A stretch of DNA of 64,000 bases from Clostridium sp. SY8519 (GTDB taxonomy: Bacteria > Bacillota > Clostridia > Lachnospirales > Lachnospiraceae). Below, piece after piece: positions 51,511 through 59,741 of this stretch (its first letter is position 1; every line of letters starts with the position of its first letter). The DNA is taken from contig NC_015737.1 of the NCBI RefSeq assembly GCF_000270305.1, forward strand, positions 1,488,501 through 1,552,500, written 5' to 3'. The notes under the pieces were generated by a model. The model saw nothing but the letters and a program-made list of their open reading frames with translations, searched no databases and was not told the origin of the DNA. The translations under genes and the position numbers were made by a program.

Positions 51511-51661
51511 AGAAAAAGATAAAAAATAGAGCATATTGCTGAAACTAAAGACGATTTTTTGCGATTATCTATTACTTTTGACCATAAAATCACAGGAATT
51601 ATGGGCAGCAGATGATCTGAGGCAAGTGGAGCGAGGAGGACAGGAGAGGAGAGGTCAGAAA

Positions 51662-52735
51662 ATGCATGATAAACTGGGATTTATGAATGATATGATCACT
51701 CAGAAGGCGATTATATCAGAGATTTTCAGCAAGTCACTGTTGGATTCTCTGGAAAAACATTTCAGTCTGGATCATACGATGATCGTCTGTTACGATGAGC
51801 ACCAGCGTTTTTTATCCTGGACAGACCGCAGTAAGTTAATGCTCAACAGCAAAACGCACCCTTACCACGAGTTTTCCAAACGAGATATTTTTACTCAAAC
51901 GATTAACCAAGAGTCCAAGATGGAAAAATTATTTTATGATAATGTCACGCCAAAGATCTACCGGTCCAGTGTGATTATCCCGGAACATCAGTATGAACAG
52001 TCGGCGTATGTTCAGTTCCTGCAGAAACAGTTTGGGATGAAATACTCACTGGTTATGCCCTTTGGACCAAATGGATGCGTCCATATCAGTTCGTTTAAAA
52101 AAGATGAGGATTTCACAGAGGCAGAAATCAAAAAATATGAAGACATCTATCAATGCGTTGCGTTATCCTACAAAGATTTTAAAGTATTTGAAAAGGCAAG
52201 GATCATATCTTCGATTCAGGATGAAATAATCATGAGCGGCGAGAAGGCATATTTTATCACGGATTCCGGCAAACGGATCCTGGCGATGAACTGTCTGGCA
52301 AAGGCTTACCTGAAAGAACTTCTTGGGGAATCTGCCGTGCAGGATGAAGGAAAGAGTCCTTGTACGTGGCTGCCGTTTCTGCTGGAAGGGCATCATGACG
52401 AATGTATGGTTTCCACGAAAATCATTGCGCCGTTTTTATTTAAAATCTACTCGTTTCATCAGTCGTATTCCCATGGAATAGTAGAGCGTTATCACTGGAT
52501 TGTCTTGGACAGACTGCAGGCTGACACGAAGATACAGCGGCAGACAGATCCGGATGTACTGACACCGGCGGAAAGAAAGGTTGCAGATCTCCTGACACAG
52601 GGGTATACCTATCGAGCCATTGCCGAAAAATTATTTGTCAGCTATCACACGGTAAAAAATCAGGTAGCGAATATCTATTCCAAATATGGTGTGAACAGCA
52701 GATATCTGTTCACTGCTTGTTATAAAAAAGAATAA
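51662..52735 (+). CDS. LuxR-family transcriptional regulator
   Basis: A 357-residue regulator. The N-terminal 290 residues look like GAF/PAS-type sensor folds (about 20-180 and 190-290) without a recognised ligand motif. The C-terminal LuxR HTH is clear (LTPAERKVADLLTQGYTYRA, IAEKLFVSYHTVKNQVANIY). ATG 51662 has AGGAGAGG upstream; the frame extends to TTG 51536 with no support. It immediately precedes the glycyl radical operon and lies inside the same duplicated bracket, so it is probably its dedicated activator. It is followed by a strong terminator. Confidence 0.85.
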   Translation: MHDKLGFMNDMITQKAIISEIFSKSLLDSLEKHFSLDHTMIVCYDEHQRFLSWTDRSKLMLNSKTHPYHEFSKRDIFTQTINQESKMEKLFYDNVTPKIYRSSVIIPEHQYEQSAYVQFLQKQFGMKYSLVMPFGPNGCVHISSFKKDEDFTEAEIKKYEDIYQCVALSYKDFKVFEKARIISSIQDEIIMSGEKAYFITDSGKRILAMNCLAKAYLKELLGESAVQDEGKSPCTWLPFLLEGHHDECMVSTKIIAPFLFKIYSFHQSYSHGIVERYHWIVLDRLQADTKIQRQTDPDVLTPAERKVADLLTQGYTYRAIAEKLFVSYHTVKNQVANIYSKYGVNSRYLFTACYKKE

Positions 52736-52797
52736 AGCTGAAATCCGTCGGCTTTCGGAAGAGTCGGATTTTTGTACAGAAGCTTGTGAAATCATCG

Positions 52798-52852
52798 GCC
52801 GTGATTGTGCGGTTCCCCGCAGCAGAGGGAATCGTGCAGTCACGGCTTTTTT
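52798..52852 (+). terminator. Strong terminator after the LuxR-type gene
   Basis: GCCGTGATTGTGCGGTTCCC (52798-52817) pairs with 52827-52846 over 20 bases with few mismatches, followed by TTTTTT. A weaker AATCCG/CGGATT hairpin with T run lies at 52742-52773. Confidence 0.85.
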
Positions 52853-52907
52853 GCGAAATTTTTCATATAGGGAATATTACCTATAAAAAAAATAGGAATC
52901 TTTTGCG

Positions 52908-52936
52908 TTGTTGGAATAAAATGCTGGAAATATAAT
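52908..52936 (+). promoter_or_regulatory. Promoter of the glycyl radical operon
   Basis: TTGTTG (52908-52913), 17-base spacer, TATAAT (52931-52936), 61 bases before the activase start. The surrounding DNA is very AT-rich. Confidence 0.7.
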
Positions 52937-52997
52937 ATATTCAAACAAAAGGAAAGAAAAAATGAAAGGTTTGGATAATATAGCGGGGGGTTAATGT

Positions 52998-53939
52998 ATG
53001 GGAAAAGAGTGGAAGGGGACGGTATTTGATATTCAGCGGTATTCAATTCATGACGGAGAAGGAATTCGCACCCTGGTATTTATGAAAGGGTGCCCGCTTC
53101 GCTGCCGCTGGTGCTCGAATCCGGAAGGATTAGAAGAAGGCAGAAATCTGCTGTATCACACACGGCTGTGCTACGGCTGCGGGCGCTGTGCGGCGGTCTG
53201 TAAGGCAGGGGCGATTCAGATAGAAGAAGGCCAGATCGTGTGGAACCGGGAACTTTGTACAGAATGTATGAGATGTGCGGAAGCCTGCAGTATCGTACAT
53301 GCGCGCCAGGTCTGCGGGAGGGTGTATACGGAAGATGAGCTTCTGGATACAATCGCGGAGGACAGCGTGTATTATTACCGGTCAAACGGCGGGGTGACGT
53401 TTGGGGGCGGCGAACCTATGCTCCAGGCAGAATTTGTGAGCCATATGATGGAACGGTGTCACGAGGAGCTTGGCATCAATACGGCGGTGGAAACATCATC
53501 CTGTGCGCCGGAGGAAAAAGCGGAACTGATTTACCGGGCGGCAGATTACATTTTTACAGATGTCAAGCATATGGACGCGGACAGGCACAAGGAGTTAACC
53601 GGGGTTGGTAATGCGCAGATTCTTAAGAATATCCGACGGGCTGCCGAGATACTGGATGAGAAGCGGCAGACACTGGTGCTTCGGATCCCGGTGATCCCCG
53701 GACTGAATGATACGGAAGAGAATATCCGGGAAACGGCAGATTTTGCGAAACACATTGGTAATGTGACCCGGATCGAACTGCTCCCGTATCACAATCTGGG
53801 TGAATCCAAATATCAGAAGCTGAGACGGACGGGGGATTATCCGCTGCATCAGCTGAAACCGCCCGCGGAGGAGCACATGGAGCAGCTGCGCCTGATTGCG
53901 GAAGCGCAGGGGATTATGGCTAAGACCGGCAGCCTGTAA
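52998..53939 (+). CDS. Glycyl-radical enzyme activating protein (radical SAM)
   Basis: A 313-residue activase that abstracts hydrogen from the glycine of the partner enzyme using S-adenosylmethionine. It has the radical-SAM motif CPLRCRWC near residue 31, an inserted two-cluster ferredoxin domain (CYGCGRCAAVCKAGAI and CTECMRCAEACSIV), the GGVTFGGGEP SAM-binding motif and DVKHMD. The inserted ferredoxin is typical of activases for dehydratases, decarboxylases and lyases rather than pyruvate formate-lyase. It is first in the operon, with the enzyme 1 kb downstream. Confidence 0.94.
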   Translation: MGKEWKGTVFDIQRYSIHDGEGIRTLVFMKGCPLRCRWCSNPEGLEEGRNLLYHTRLCYGCGRCAAVCKAGAIQIEEGQIVWNRELCTECMRCAEACSIVHARQVCGRVYTEDELLDTIAEDSVYYYRSNGGVTFGGGEPMLQAEFVSHMMERCHEELGINTAVETSSCAPEEKAELIYRAADYIFTDVKHMDADRHKELTGVGNAQILKNIRRAAEILDEKRQTLVLRIPVIPGLNDTEENIRETADFAKHIGNVTRIELLPYHNLGESKYQKLRRTGDYPLHQLKPPAEEHMEQLRLIAEAQGIMAKTGSL

Positions 53940-54116
53940 GGCAGACGGCCGAGCGCAGACAGCCGGAGAGAACACCGGATGGATGCATAGAAAGCAGAAA
54001 ATGATTTAGACAGAAAGAGGAAAGGAGGAGAACGGAACAAAAGGAGGAGATTCTATTAACCGGATGACCGGAAGAACCGGTCGTCTCAGAGAAGGTAAAA
54101 GAAAAGAAGGGTTGAC

Positions 54117-54770
54117 ATGAATAAGAGAGGATTATTGAACTGGGCGCTCTGGATTGGGGTTATATCCGGAATTTACTGTGCGGTCTATGCGTTAACACTG
54201 CTGCCGTTTACCAGCAATCATCTGCTTGCCGGATGTAATGTTATGTGCGCGACGTTTACGGCGCTTCCGATTTATTTTAACGGCGGGGCCAAACGGGAAG
54301 AATTTTTCAAGTACTGCGGAAGCTACTGGGTTGGAATCGCTTGGGCGATCCTTTATCTGTTTATCATTGACCGTCTGACAGCGGCAGGGGTTCCGGTATG
54401 GCTGAATTTCGGACTGGTTGTCGGAATCGTATGTACGGTGGAATGCGGACTTCATTTTATTCTTCCGGAAAAGCTGCCGTTTAATGTAATACCGGCACAC
54501 TTCGGCGCCATTTCCAGTTCTTTCTGGTGCGCGGCGCTTACGATTCTTGCAACCGGTGAAGCCGGACGGACATCCATTGGCGGATGCTACAACCTGAAGG
54601 CATTTCCGATTCTTGGTGTTACACTCTGCACAGGCGCGCTGCTTGGACTGGTCTGCAATGAAGGCCTGCATCTGATTGATCCGAATACAGGCAGATGGAG
54701 ATGGCCGGTCAGTAAGAAAAAGGTAACTGTGGATCAGATGCAGGTGGATCTTATGGACGAGGCGGAGTGA
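54117..54770 (+). CDS. Integral membrane protein, DUF1097-like
   Basis: A 217-residue protein with about six hydrophobic segments (WALWIGVISGIYCAVYALTL, SYWVGIAWAILYLFII, FGLVVGIVCTVECGLHFILP, AFPILGVTLCTGALLGLV) and a short cytoplasmic tail. The layout resembles DUF1097 small membrane proteins, whose role is unknown. Its place between the activase and the glycyl radical enzyme suggests uptake of the substrate or release of the product. AGAAGGG lies upstream of the ATG. The 177 bp before it contain a GACCGG/CCGGTC hairpin and no gene. Confidence 0.62.
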   Translation: MNKRGLLNWALWIGVISGIYCAVYALTLLPFTSNHLLAGCNVMCATFTALPIYFNGGAKREEFFKYCGSYWVGIAWAILYLFIIDRLTAAGVPVWLNFGLVVGIVCTVECGLHFILPEKLPFNVIPAHFGAISSSFWCAALTILATGEAGRTSIGGCYNLKAFPILGVTLCTGALLGLVCNEGLHLIDPNTGRWRWPVSKKKVTVDQMQVDLMDEAE

Positions 54771-54813
54771 TTCCGCACGTGAATTGCATATGGAGCAGAA
54801 ATAAAACCGGGAT

Positions 54814-54886
54814 AGGAGATCAAACCGGAACAGGGGGGTCAAACCGGAACAGGAGATCAAACCGGAACAGGAGATGAAAGCAGAAC
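54814..54886 (+). repeat. Four tandem copies of an 18-bp repeat in the glycyl radical enzyme leader
   Basis: Units AGGAGATCAAACCGGAAC at 54814, 54832 (19 bp), 54851 and a diverged copy at 54869. The next AGGAGG-like block (54890) is the ribosome site of the enzyme gene. Each repeat contains AGGAGA, a potential ribosome-binding sequence. Confidence 0.85.
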
Positions 54887-54903
54887 AACAGGAGGAGAAA
54901 CAA

Positions 54904-57369
54904 ATGGGAGCAGAAACAAACAAGAGCGTATTGTATGGTATGGAGAGCGGAACCGGCTGTACGGAGCGTGTGCGGAGACTGAACGCGCAGCTGCGGAAGA
55001 AAAAACCTGGGGTGGATCTTCACAGAGCAAGAGTTTTTACGAAGATTTATAAAGAACATGAGGCAATGGATCCGATTTCCAAGAAAGCGCTGGCGCTGAG
55101 TGAAACACTGGAAACGATTGAGCCGAAATACAGTGACGGTGAGCTGATTGTCGGCCTGTCCTGCGCGAAGGAAAAATCCCATCCGCTTCATCCGGAAGTG
55201 GAAAGCAACTGGATTATGGAGGAAGGCGGAGCAGCGGCGTTGGCGACCCGCGAATACTGCCCGTATCAGATTTCCGCGGAGGAACAGAAAGAGTTTGAGG
55301 AAGAGATTTATCCCTACTGGGCGGATAAAACCATCACGGCAAAATGGCGTGCGTCTTGCCCGGAAGATATCCGAAAGGCGATCAGCGGGACAGGATTCGG
55401 GGAACCGTCGTTTATGCTTTCCGTCTACGGCAGTCATATGACGCCGGACTGGCCGGAGATTCTTACGAAGGGAACCAATTATTACGTCGATTACGCACAG
55501 AAAAAGCTGGAAGAACTGGATCCGAATGATATGACAAATATGAAGCGGATTATTTTCTACAAGAGCGTAGTTCAGGTGTTCCGGTCGGTGGAGAAGTTTG
55601 CGCACAACTGGGCAGATTATCTGCGCGGCCTCGCGGAAAAGGAAACGGATGCGGCGAAAAAAGAAGAGCTGGAGAAAATCGCCGAAATATGCGACCGGGT
55701 TCCCATGGAACCGGCCAGATCCTTCCATGAGGCGCTGCAGGCGATCTGGTTTATCTTCTGCGTGGTAACGAATGACGGAACCGGCCCGCTGATTTACTTC
55801 GGACGTCCGGATCAGTATCTCTGGGATCTGTACAGACATGATATCGATCATGGAATCCTGACACAGGATGAAGCAAAGGAACTGCTGGAATGTCTGTTTA
55901 TCAAGAGCAACAATACGCTGTTCTTTATTGATATCGAAACAGCACATTTCTTCGCGGGAAATTCTGTGTTCCAGAATCTTATGGTAGGCGGAACCGATCA
56001 CATGGGAAATGACGCGTCGAATGAACTTTCGTATCTGATTATTGATGCCTTTATCGAACTGCGGGTGGTTCAGCCGGCCATGGTAGTCCGCATGGATGAC
56101 AATACACCGGAAAAATTCCGGAATAAAGTACTGGAACTGGTAAAGACCGGAATGGGATATCCCTCGATTTACAACGATAAAGTTTCAAGGCAGACCATGC
56201 TGCGTTCAGGATTTAATTATGACGATGCCAATGATTATTTCTGCGGCGGCTGCATGGAAATCCAGAAGCCTGCCTACTGGTGGTGGGGCCCCGGACAGAT
56301 GATTAATATGGGCATGGGCGTAGATCTTGCGCTGCATAACGGAGTCAAACAGAAGACAGCCGGAAACATGCAGGGAGAGCAGATCGGCATCGCCACAGGG
56401 GATCCGAGGACCTTTGAAACTTTTGAAGCCTTTGAAAACGCGGTAAAGGCGCAGGTGAAATGTCAGCTGGATTATGACTATATTTCCGCGCAGCACATTG
56501 TTAATGCATACCAGGATTATCCGCTGATTATCAATTCTGTGGTACATCATTCCGGACTGGAACGGGGGCTTCCGTTCCACAGCGGCGGCTGCTATGGCAG
56601 CGCGTGCCCGGGATACGTAATCCATGGCATTCCGGATGTGGGGAACAGTCTGGCCGCAGTCAAAAAGCTGGTATATGACGACAAGGTGATTACCATGGAT
56701 CAGCTGATTCAGGCCGTGGACGCGGACTTTGCAGGTTATGACGATATCTATCAGATGTGCATGGCCGCACCGAAATTCGGAAATGATGACGATTATGTGG
56801 ATATGATTGAACAGGAATTCTTCGCATGGTTTGCAGATGAAGTAAAATCCCAGCCGGGGATCCTTTCATTCTACGATCCGGATCAGGAAACAGCAAGAAT
56901 CCGTCATCAGCGCGGCGCGGCTTTGGTTCCGCTGTCCGGAGCGATTCCGCAGGGCGCAACAGTGGGCGCACTTCCAAGCGGAAGAAAATCCGGGGAACCT
57001 CTGGGCGATTCGGTGGCAGCATATCCGGGAACAGATACCAACGGACCGACCGCTGCGCTGAAATCGGTTGGAAAAATCGATTTTGCCAGAATGCATGGTG
57101 AAATTACGAATATCTACATTAATCGCGAGGTGATGGATACGGCAGCAGGACGGACAAGGGTCAACAACCTGATCCGCGCGGCATTTGACAACGGCGTGGC
57201 CCAGCTGCAATTTAATGTGATGGATAAAGAAGTATACAAGGATGCGCAGAAGCATCCGGAAAAATATCCGTCCCTTCTTGTGCGCGTTACCGGCTACAGT
57301 GCGTACTTTGTAGATCTTGACCGGGAACTTCAGGATTATATTCTGGTTCGCACACAGCATGCGTGTTAA
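54904..57369 (+). CDS. Glycyl radical enzyme (PFL2/dehydratase-type), substrate unassigned
   Basis: An 821-residue radical enzyme. The glycyl radical site RVTGYSAYFVDL lies near the C-terminus. The active-site cysteine loop is YFCGGCMEIQKP (about residue 449), with the CxE arrangement of dehydratases and lyases and not the CC pair of pyruvate formate-lyase. Other family segments are PARSFHEALQAIWFI, NLMVGGTDHMGNDASNELSY, GYPSIYNDKVS and GALPSGRKSGEPLGDS. The residue after CxE is Ile, where characterised members usually have Pro, and an aromatic patch (YWWWG) follows. A fitting substrate cannot be named. ATG 54904 with GGAGG upstream is chosen over ATG 54874. Confidence 0.93.
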   Translation: MGAETNKSVLYGMESGTGCTERVRRLNAQLRKKKPGVDLHRARVFTKIYKEHEAMDPISKKALALSETLETIEPKYSDGELIVGLSCAKEKSHPLHPEVESNWIMEEGGAAALATREYCPYQISAEEQKEFEEEIYPYWADKTITAKWRASCPEDIRKAISGTGFGEPSFMLSVYGSHMTPDWPEILTKGTNYYVDYAQKKLEELDPNDMTNMKRIIFYKSVVQVFRSVEKFAHNWADYLRGLAEKETDAAKKEELEKIAEICDRVPMEPARSFHEALQAIWFIFCVVTNDGTGPLIYFGRPDQYLWDLYRHDIDHGILTQDEAKELLECLFIKSNNTLFFIDIETAHFFAGNSVFQNLMVGGTDHMGNDASNELSYLIIDAFIELRVVQPAMVVRMDDNTPEKFRNKVLELVKTGMGYPSIYNDKVSRQTMLRSGFNYDDANDYFCGGCMEIQKPAYWWWGPGQMINMGMGVDLALHNGVKQKTAGNMQGEQIGIATGDPRTFETFEAFENAVKAQVKCQLDYDYISAQHIVNAYQDYPLIINSVVHHSGLERGLPFHSGGCYGSACPGYVIHGIPDVGNSLAAVKKLVYDDKVITMDQLIQAVDADFAGYDDIYQMCMAAPKFGNDDDYVDMIEQEFFAWFADEVKSQPGILSFYDPDQETARIRHQRGAALVPLSGAIPQGATVGALPSGRKSGEPLGDSVAAYPGTDTNGPTAALKSVGKIDFARMHGEITNIYINREVMDTAAGRTRVNNLIRAAFDNGVAQLQFNVMDKEVYKDAQKHPEKYPSLLVRVTGYSAYFVDLDRELQDYILVRTQHAC

Positions 57370-57386
57370 TAGATGAGGGAAAGAAA

Positions 57387-58592
57387 ATGGAGACAAAAGA
57401 AGTAGTGATTGTAAGCGCGTGCCGTACACCGATTGGAAAATTTATGGGACAGTTCAAAGATGTATCTGCCCGTGATCTGGCGGTGACGGTCGGAAGAGAA
57501 GCCATCCGGAGGGCTGGTATTGAGCCTGCGATGATCGAAGACGTAGCCATGGGAGAACTCTATACGGCAATGCAGGGCTCCCTGCCGGCAAAACAGGTGA
57601 GCTATCGGATCGGCTGCCCGGCCAGTTCCAATGCCGTCAGCGTCAATCAGAACTGCGCGTCCGGCATGCGCGCGCTGGAAGTAATCTGTAATGACATTCA
57701 GCTGGGAAAAGCGGAAATCGGCCTGGCAATCGGAACAGAGAACATGACCAATGCGCCCTACCTGCTGCCGAAAGGGAGAGGCGGCTACCGGATGGGCGCC
57801 GGTCAGATTGAGGATTCGATGCTTCATGACGGCCTGGTGGATGAACTGTCCGGCGGACATATGGGACTGACAGCCGAAAATGTGGCAGAACGTTACGGAA
57901 TTACCAGGGAAGAATGTGATGAGCTGGCTGTGCGCAGCCATAAGAACGCATGTCGGGCCATTGATGAAGGAAGGTTTCAGGCGGAGATTGTTCCGGTTAC
58001 CGTGAAAACCAAAAAAGGTGAAACAGTAATTGATACGGACGAACATCCGATCCGGAACTGCTCCATGGAGTCACTTTCCAGACTGCGTCCGGTATTTAAA
58101 AAAGACGGTGTGGTCACAGCGGCGAATGCTTCCGGAATTAACGACGCGGCAGCGGCCGTAGTGGTAATGAGCAAAGAGAAGGCAGAAGAACTCCATATCA
58201 CGCCGCTGGTAAAGATGATTCACATATGTGGCGAAGGTGTAGAACCGGAAGTGATGGGGCTTGGACCGGCAGTGGCGATTCCGAAATGTTTAAAAGCAGC
58301 TGGAATGAAATACGAGGACGTGGATTACTGGGAAATCAATGAGGCGTTTGCGCCGCAGTTCATTGGAGTCGGACGCATGCTGAAGGAAGAGCATGACATT
58401 GAAATGAATATGGATCGGACAAATGTGAACGGTTCGGGAATTTCGTTGGGACATCCGGTGGGATGCACCGCACTGCGGATTATCGTTTCCATGATCTATG
58501 AAATGAAGCGGAGCAATTATAAAACAGGAGGCGCGTCACTGTGTGTCGGCGGCGGTCCGGCGATGGCGTCCCTGTGGACGACAGAGATTTAA
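57387..58592 (+). CDS. Thiolase (acetyl-CoA C-acetyltransferase type)
   Basis: A 401-residue thiolase. It starts METKEVVIVSACRTPIGKF. The nucleophile cysteine is in VNQNCASGMRALEV (about residue 89). The other active-site parts are EINEAFAPQFIGV, the GHPVGCTALR histidine motif and the second cysteine in ASLCVGGGPAMA. It either condenses two acetyl-CoA or cleaves a 3-oxoacyl-CoA. Placed 17 bp after the glycyl radical enzyme gene, it suggests that the radical product is converted to a CoA thioester and cleaved, or that acetyl-CoA formed is condensed. No CoA transferase or ligase is nearby. GATGAGGGAAAG precedes the start. Confidence 0.93.
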   Translation: METKEVVIVSACRTPIGKFMGQFKDVSARDLAVTVGREAIRRAGIEPAMIEDVAMGELYTAMQGSLPAKQVSYRIGCPASSNAVSVNQNCASGMRALEVICNDIQLGKAEIGLAIGTENMTNAPYLLPKGRGGYRMGAGQIEDSMLHDGLVDELSGGHMGLTAENVAERYGITREECDELAVRSHKNACRAIDEGRFQAEIVPVTVKTKKGETVIDTDEHPIRNCSMESLSRLRPVFKKDGVVTAANASGINDAAAAVVVMSKEKAEELHITPLVKMIHICGEGVEPEVMGLGPAVAIPKCLKAAGMKYEDVDYWEINEAFAPQFIGVGRMLKEEHDIEMNMDRTNVNGSGISLGHPVGCTALRIIVSMIYEMKRSNYKTGGASLCVGGGPAMASLWTTEI

Positions 58593-58670
58593 TGACGGGC
58601 AGCAGAACAGACCGCTCATGCACAGACGGATAAAAAGGGAATAGGTGTGTAAAGCGCTCACAAGAGAGAA

Positions 58671-58862
58671 GCAGGGGGCGAGGTATTATGAATGTCCGTA
58701 TTGCGGGCGGAAAGAGTATCACAGAAAGATGCTGACGAGATGAGGAGAGGGAGCGCTTGCTGTCAGATCATTTGAACCATTTGCAGTCAGCAGTTGTAAA
58801 ATAAAAATTGAATAATAAAAGAAGATATTGGATCCGGGGAGTAAGTCCGCGGATCCTTTTGT
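58671..58862 (+). pseudogene. Right copy of the duplication: remnant of the XRE/zinc-ribbon gene 3' end
   Basis: It carries the last codons of a zinc-ribbon tail (YYECPYCGRKEYHRKMLTR, then stop at about 58743), with 84 bp deleted relative to 51199-51355. The same 3' flank and a compensated terminator stem (58830-58860) follow. The rest of the 58593-58982 gap, apart from the promoter at 58918, shows no gene. Confidence 0.82.
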
Positions 58863-58917
58863 ATATTGCGGTATACAGAAAAATTCAGATATATATAAGC
58901 AAAAAGCGTAATATTTG

Positions 58918-58947
58918 TTGAATGACAGATGCTTAGGTTTTTATAAT
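58918..58947 (+). promoter_or_regulatory. Promoter of the pyrK-like operon
   Basis: TTGAAT (58918-58923), 18-base spacer, TATAAT (58942-58947), about 35 bases before the start codon. Confidence 0.65.
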
Positions 58948-58982
58948 TTATATAATTCAAGAAAAGTGCAGGGAGGAATTAT

Positions 58983-59741
58983 ATGTTTGCAGAACTTCTG
59001 GATGTGCGTCAGATTACAGAGCGAGATACTGTATATATATTTCAGGGGAGTGAAATTGCCAGGAAAGCAAAAGCAGGGCAGTTTGTTGAGGTCCATGTAA
59101 ATCCGGGATTGGAACCATTTCTCAGGCGGCCCATCAGCATCTATGATATTGATGGGGAAAGATTCAGTCTCCTGGTACGTACGGTAGGGAGAGGAACAAA
59201 AGAAATGACCTGCTGGGAAAAAGGAATGAGAATCGATATCCTTGGACCGCTGGGCAATGGATTTCATCGGATGCTTTCAGATAGAAAAGTGCTTTTGGTT
59301 GGAGGCGGGATCGGAGCAGCTCCTTTATATGAACTTGGAAAACAGCTGATAAAAGCCGGTACCAGAGTGGAATTCCTGTTTTCGCCGAAGAGAGACGCAA
59401 GGGTTATGGATGCGTTTCAGGGATTGGGTTCTGATATGGAAGTGTATTTCAGCGAAAACAGAACGGAACTGCCAGTGCTGCTTGCACAGCTGTTATCCGG
59501 CAGCCATTGCCCGGATCGGGTATATGCATGCGGTCCAAATGCAATGATGCATACGGTAGTTAAAAAATGTGAAGAAGCGGGTATTCCGATTGAAGTGTCG
59601 ATGGAGGCAATCATGGGATGCGGTATGGGAATTTGTTCCGGCTGTGTCATCAAGATAAAGGATGGAGATGATTTTTCCTATAAAAAAGTATGTCAGGAGG
59701 GACCGGTTTTTGATGGGAAAGAGGTGATTTTTGATGTGTGA
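58983..59741 (+). CDS. Dihydroorotate dehydrogenase electron-transfer subunit (PyrK type)
   Basis: A 252-residue FAD and 2Fe-2S protein. It has the FAD motif RRPISIYD, GPLGNGF, the NAD motif LVGGGIGAAPLYELGKQL, YACGPNAMM, and the cysteine set CGMGICSGCVIK plus a later C in YKKVCQEGP. It transfers electrons between NAD(H) and the PyrD-type partner, whose gene overlaps by 8 bp. In biosynthesis this complex oxidises dihydroorotate, and in orotate-fermenting clostridia it runs in reverse. No pyrE, pyrF or carA/B gene is nearby, so a catabolic role is possible. GGGAGGA lies upstream. Confidence 0.9.
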   Translation: MFAELLDVRQITERDTVYIFQGSEIARKAKAGQFVEVHVNPGLEPFLRRPISIYDIDGERFSLLVRTVGRGTKEMTCWEKGMRIDILGPLGNGFHRMLSDRKVLLVGGGIGAAPLYELGKQLIKAGTRVEFLFSPKRDARVMDAFQGLGSDMEVYFSENRTELPVLLAQLLSGSHCPDRVYACGPNAMMHTVVKKCEEAGIPIEVSMEAIMGCGMGICSGCVIKIKDGDDFSYKKVCQEGPVFDGKEVIFDV

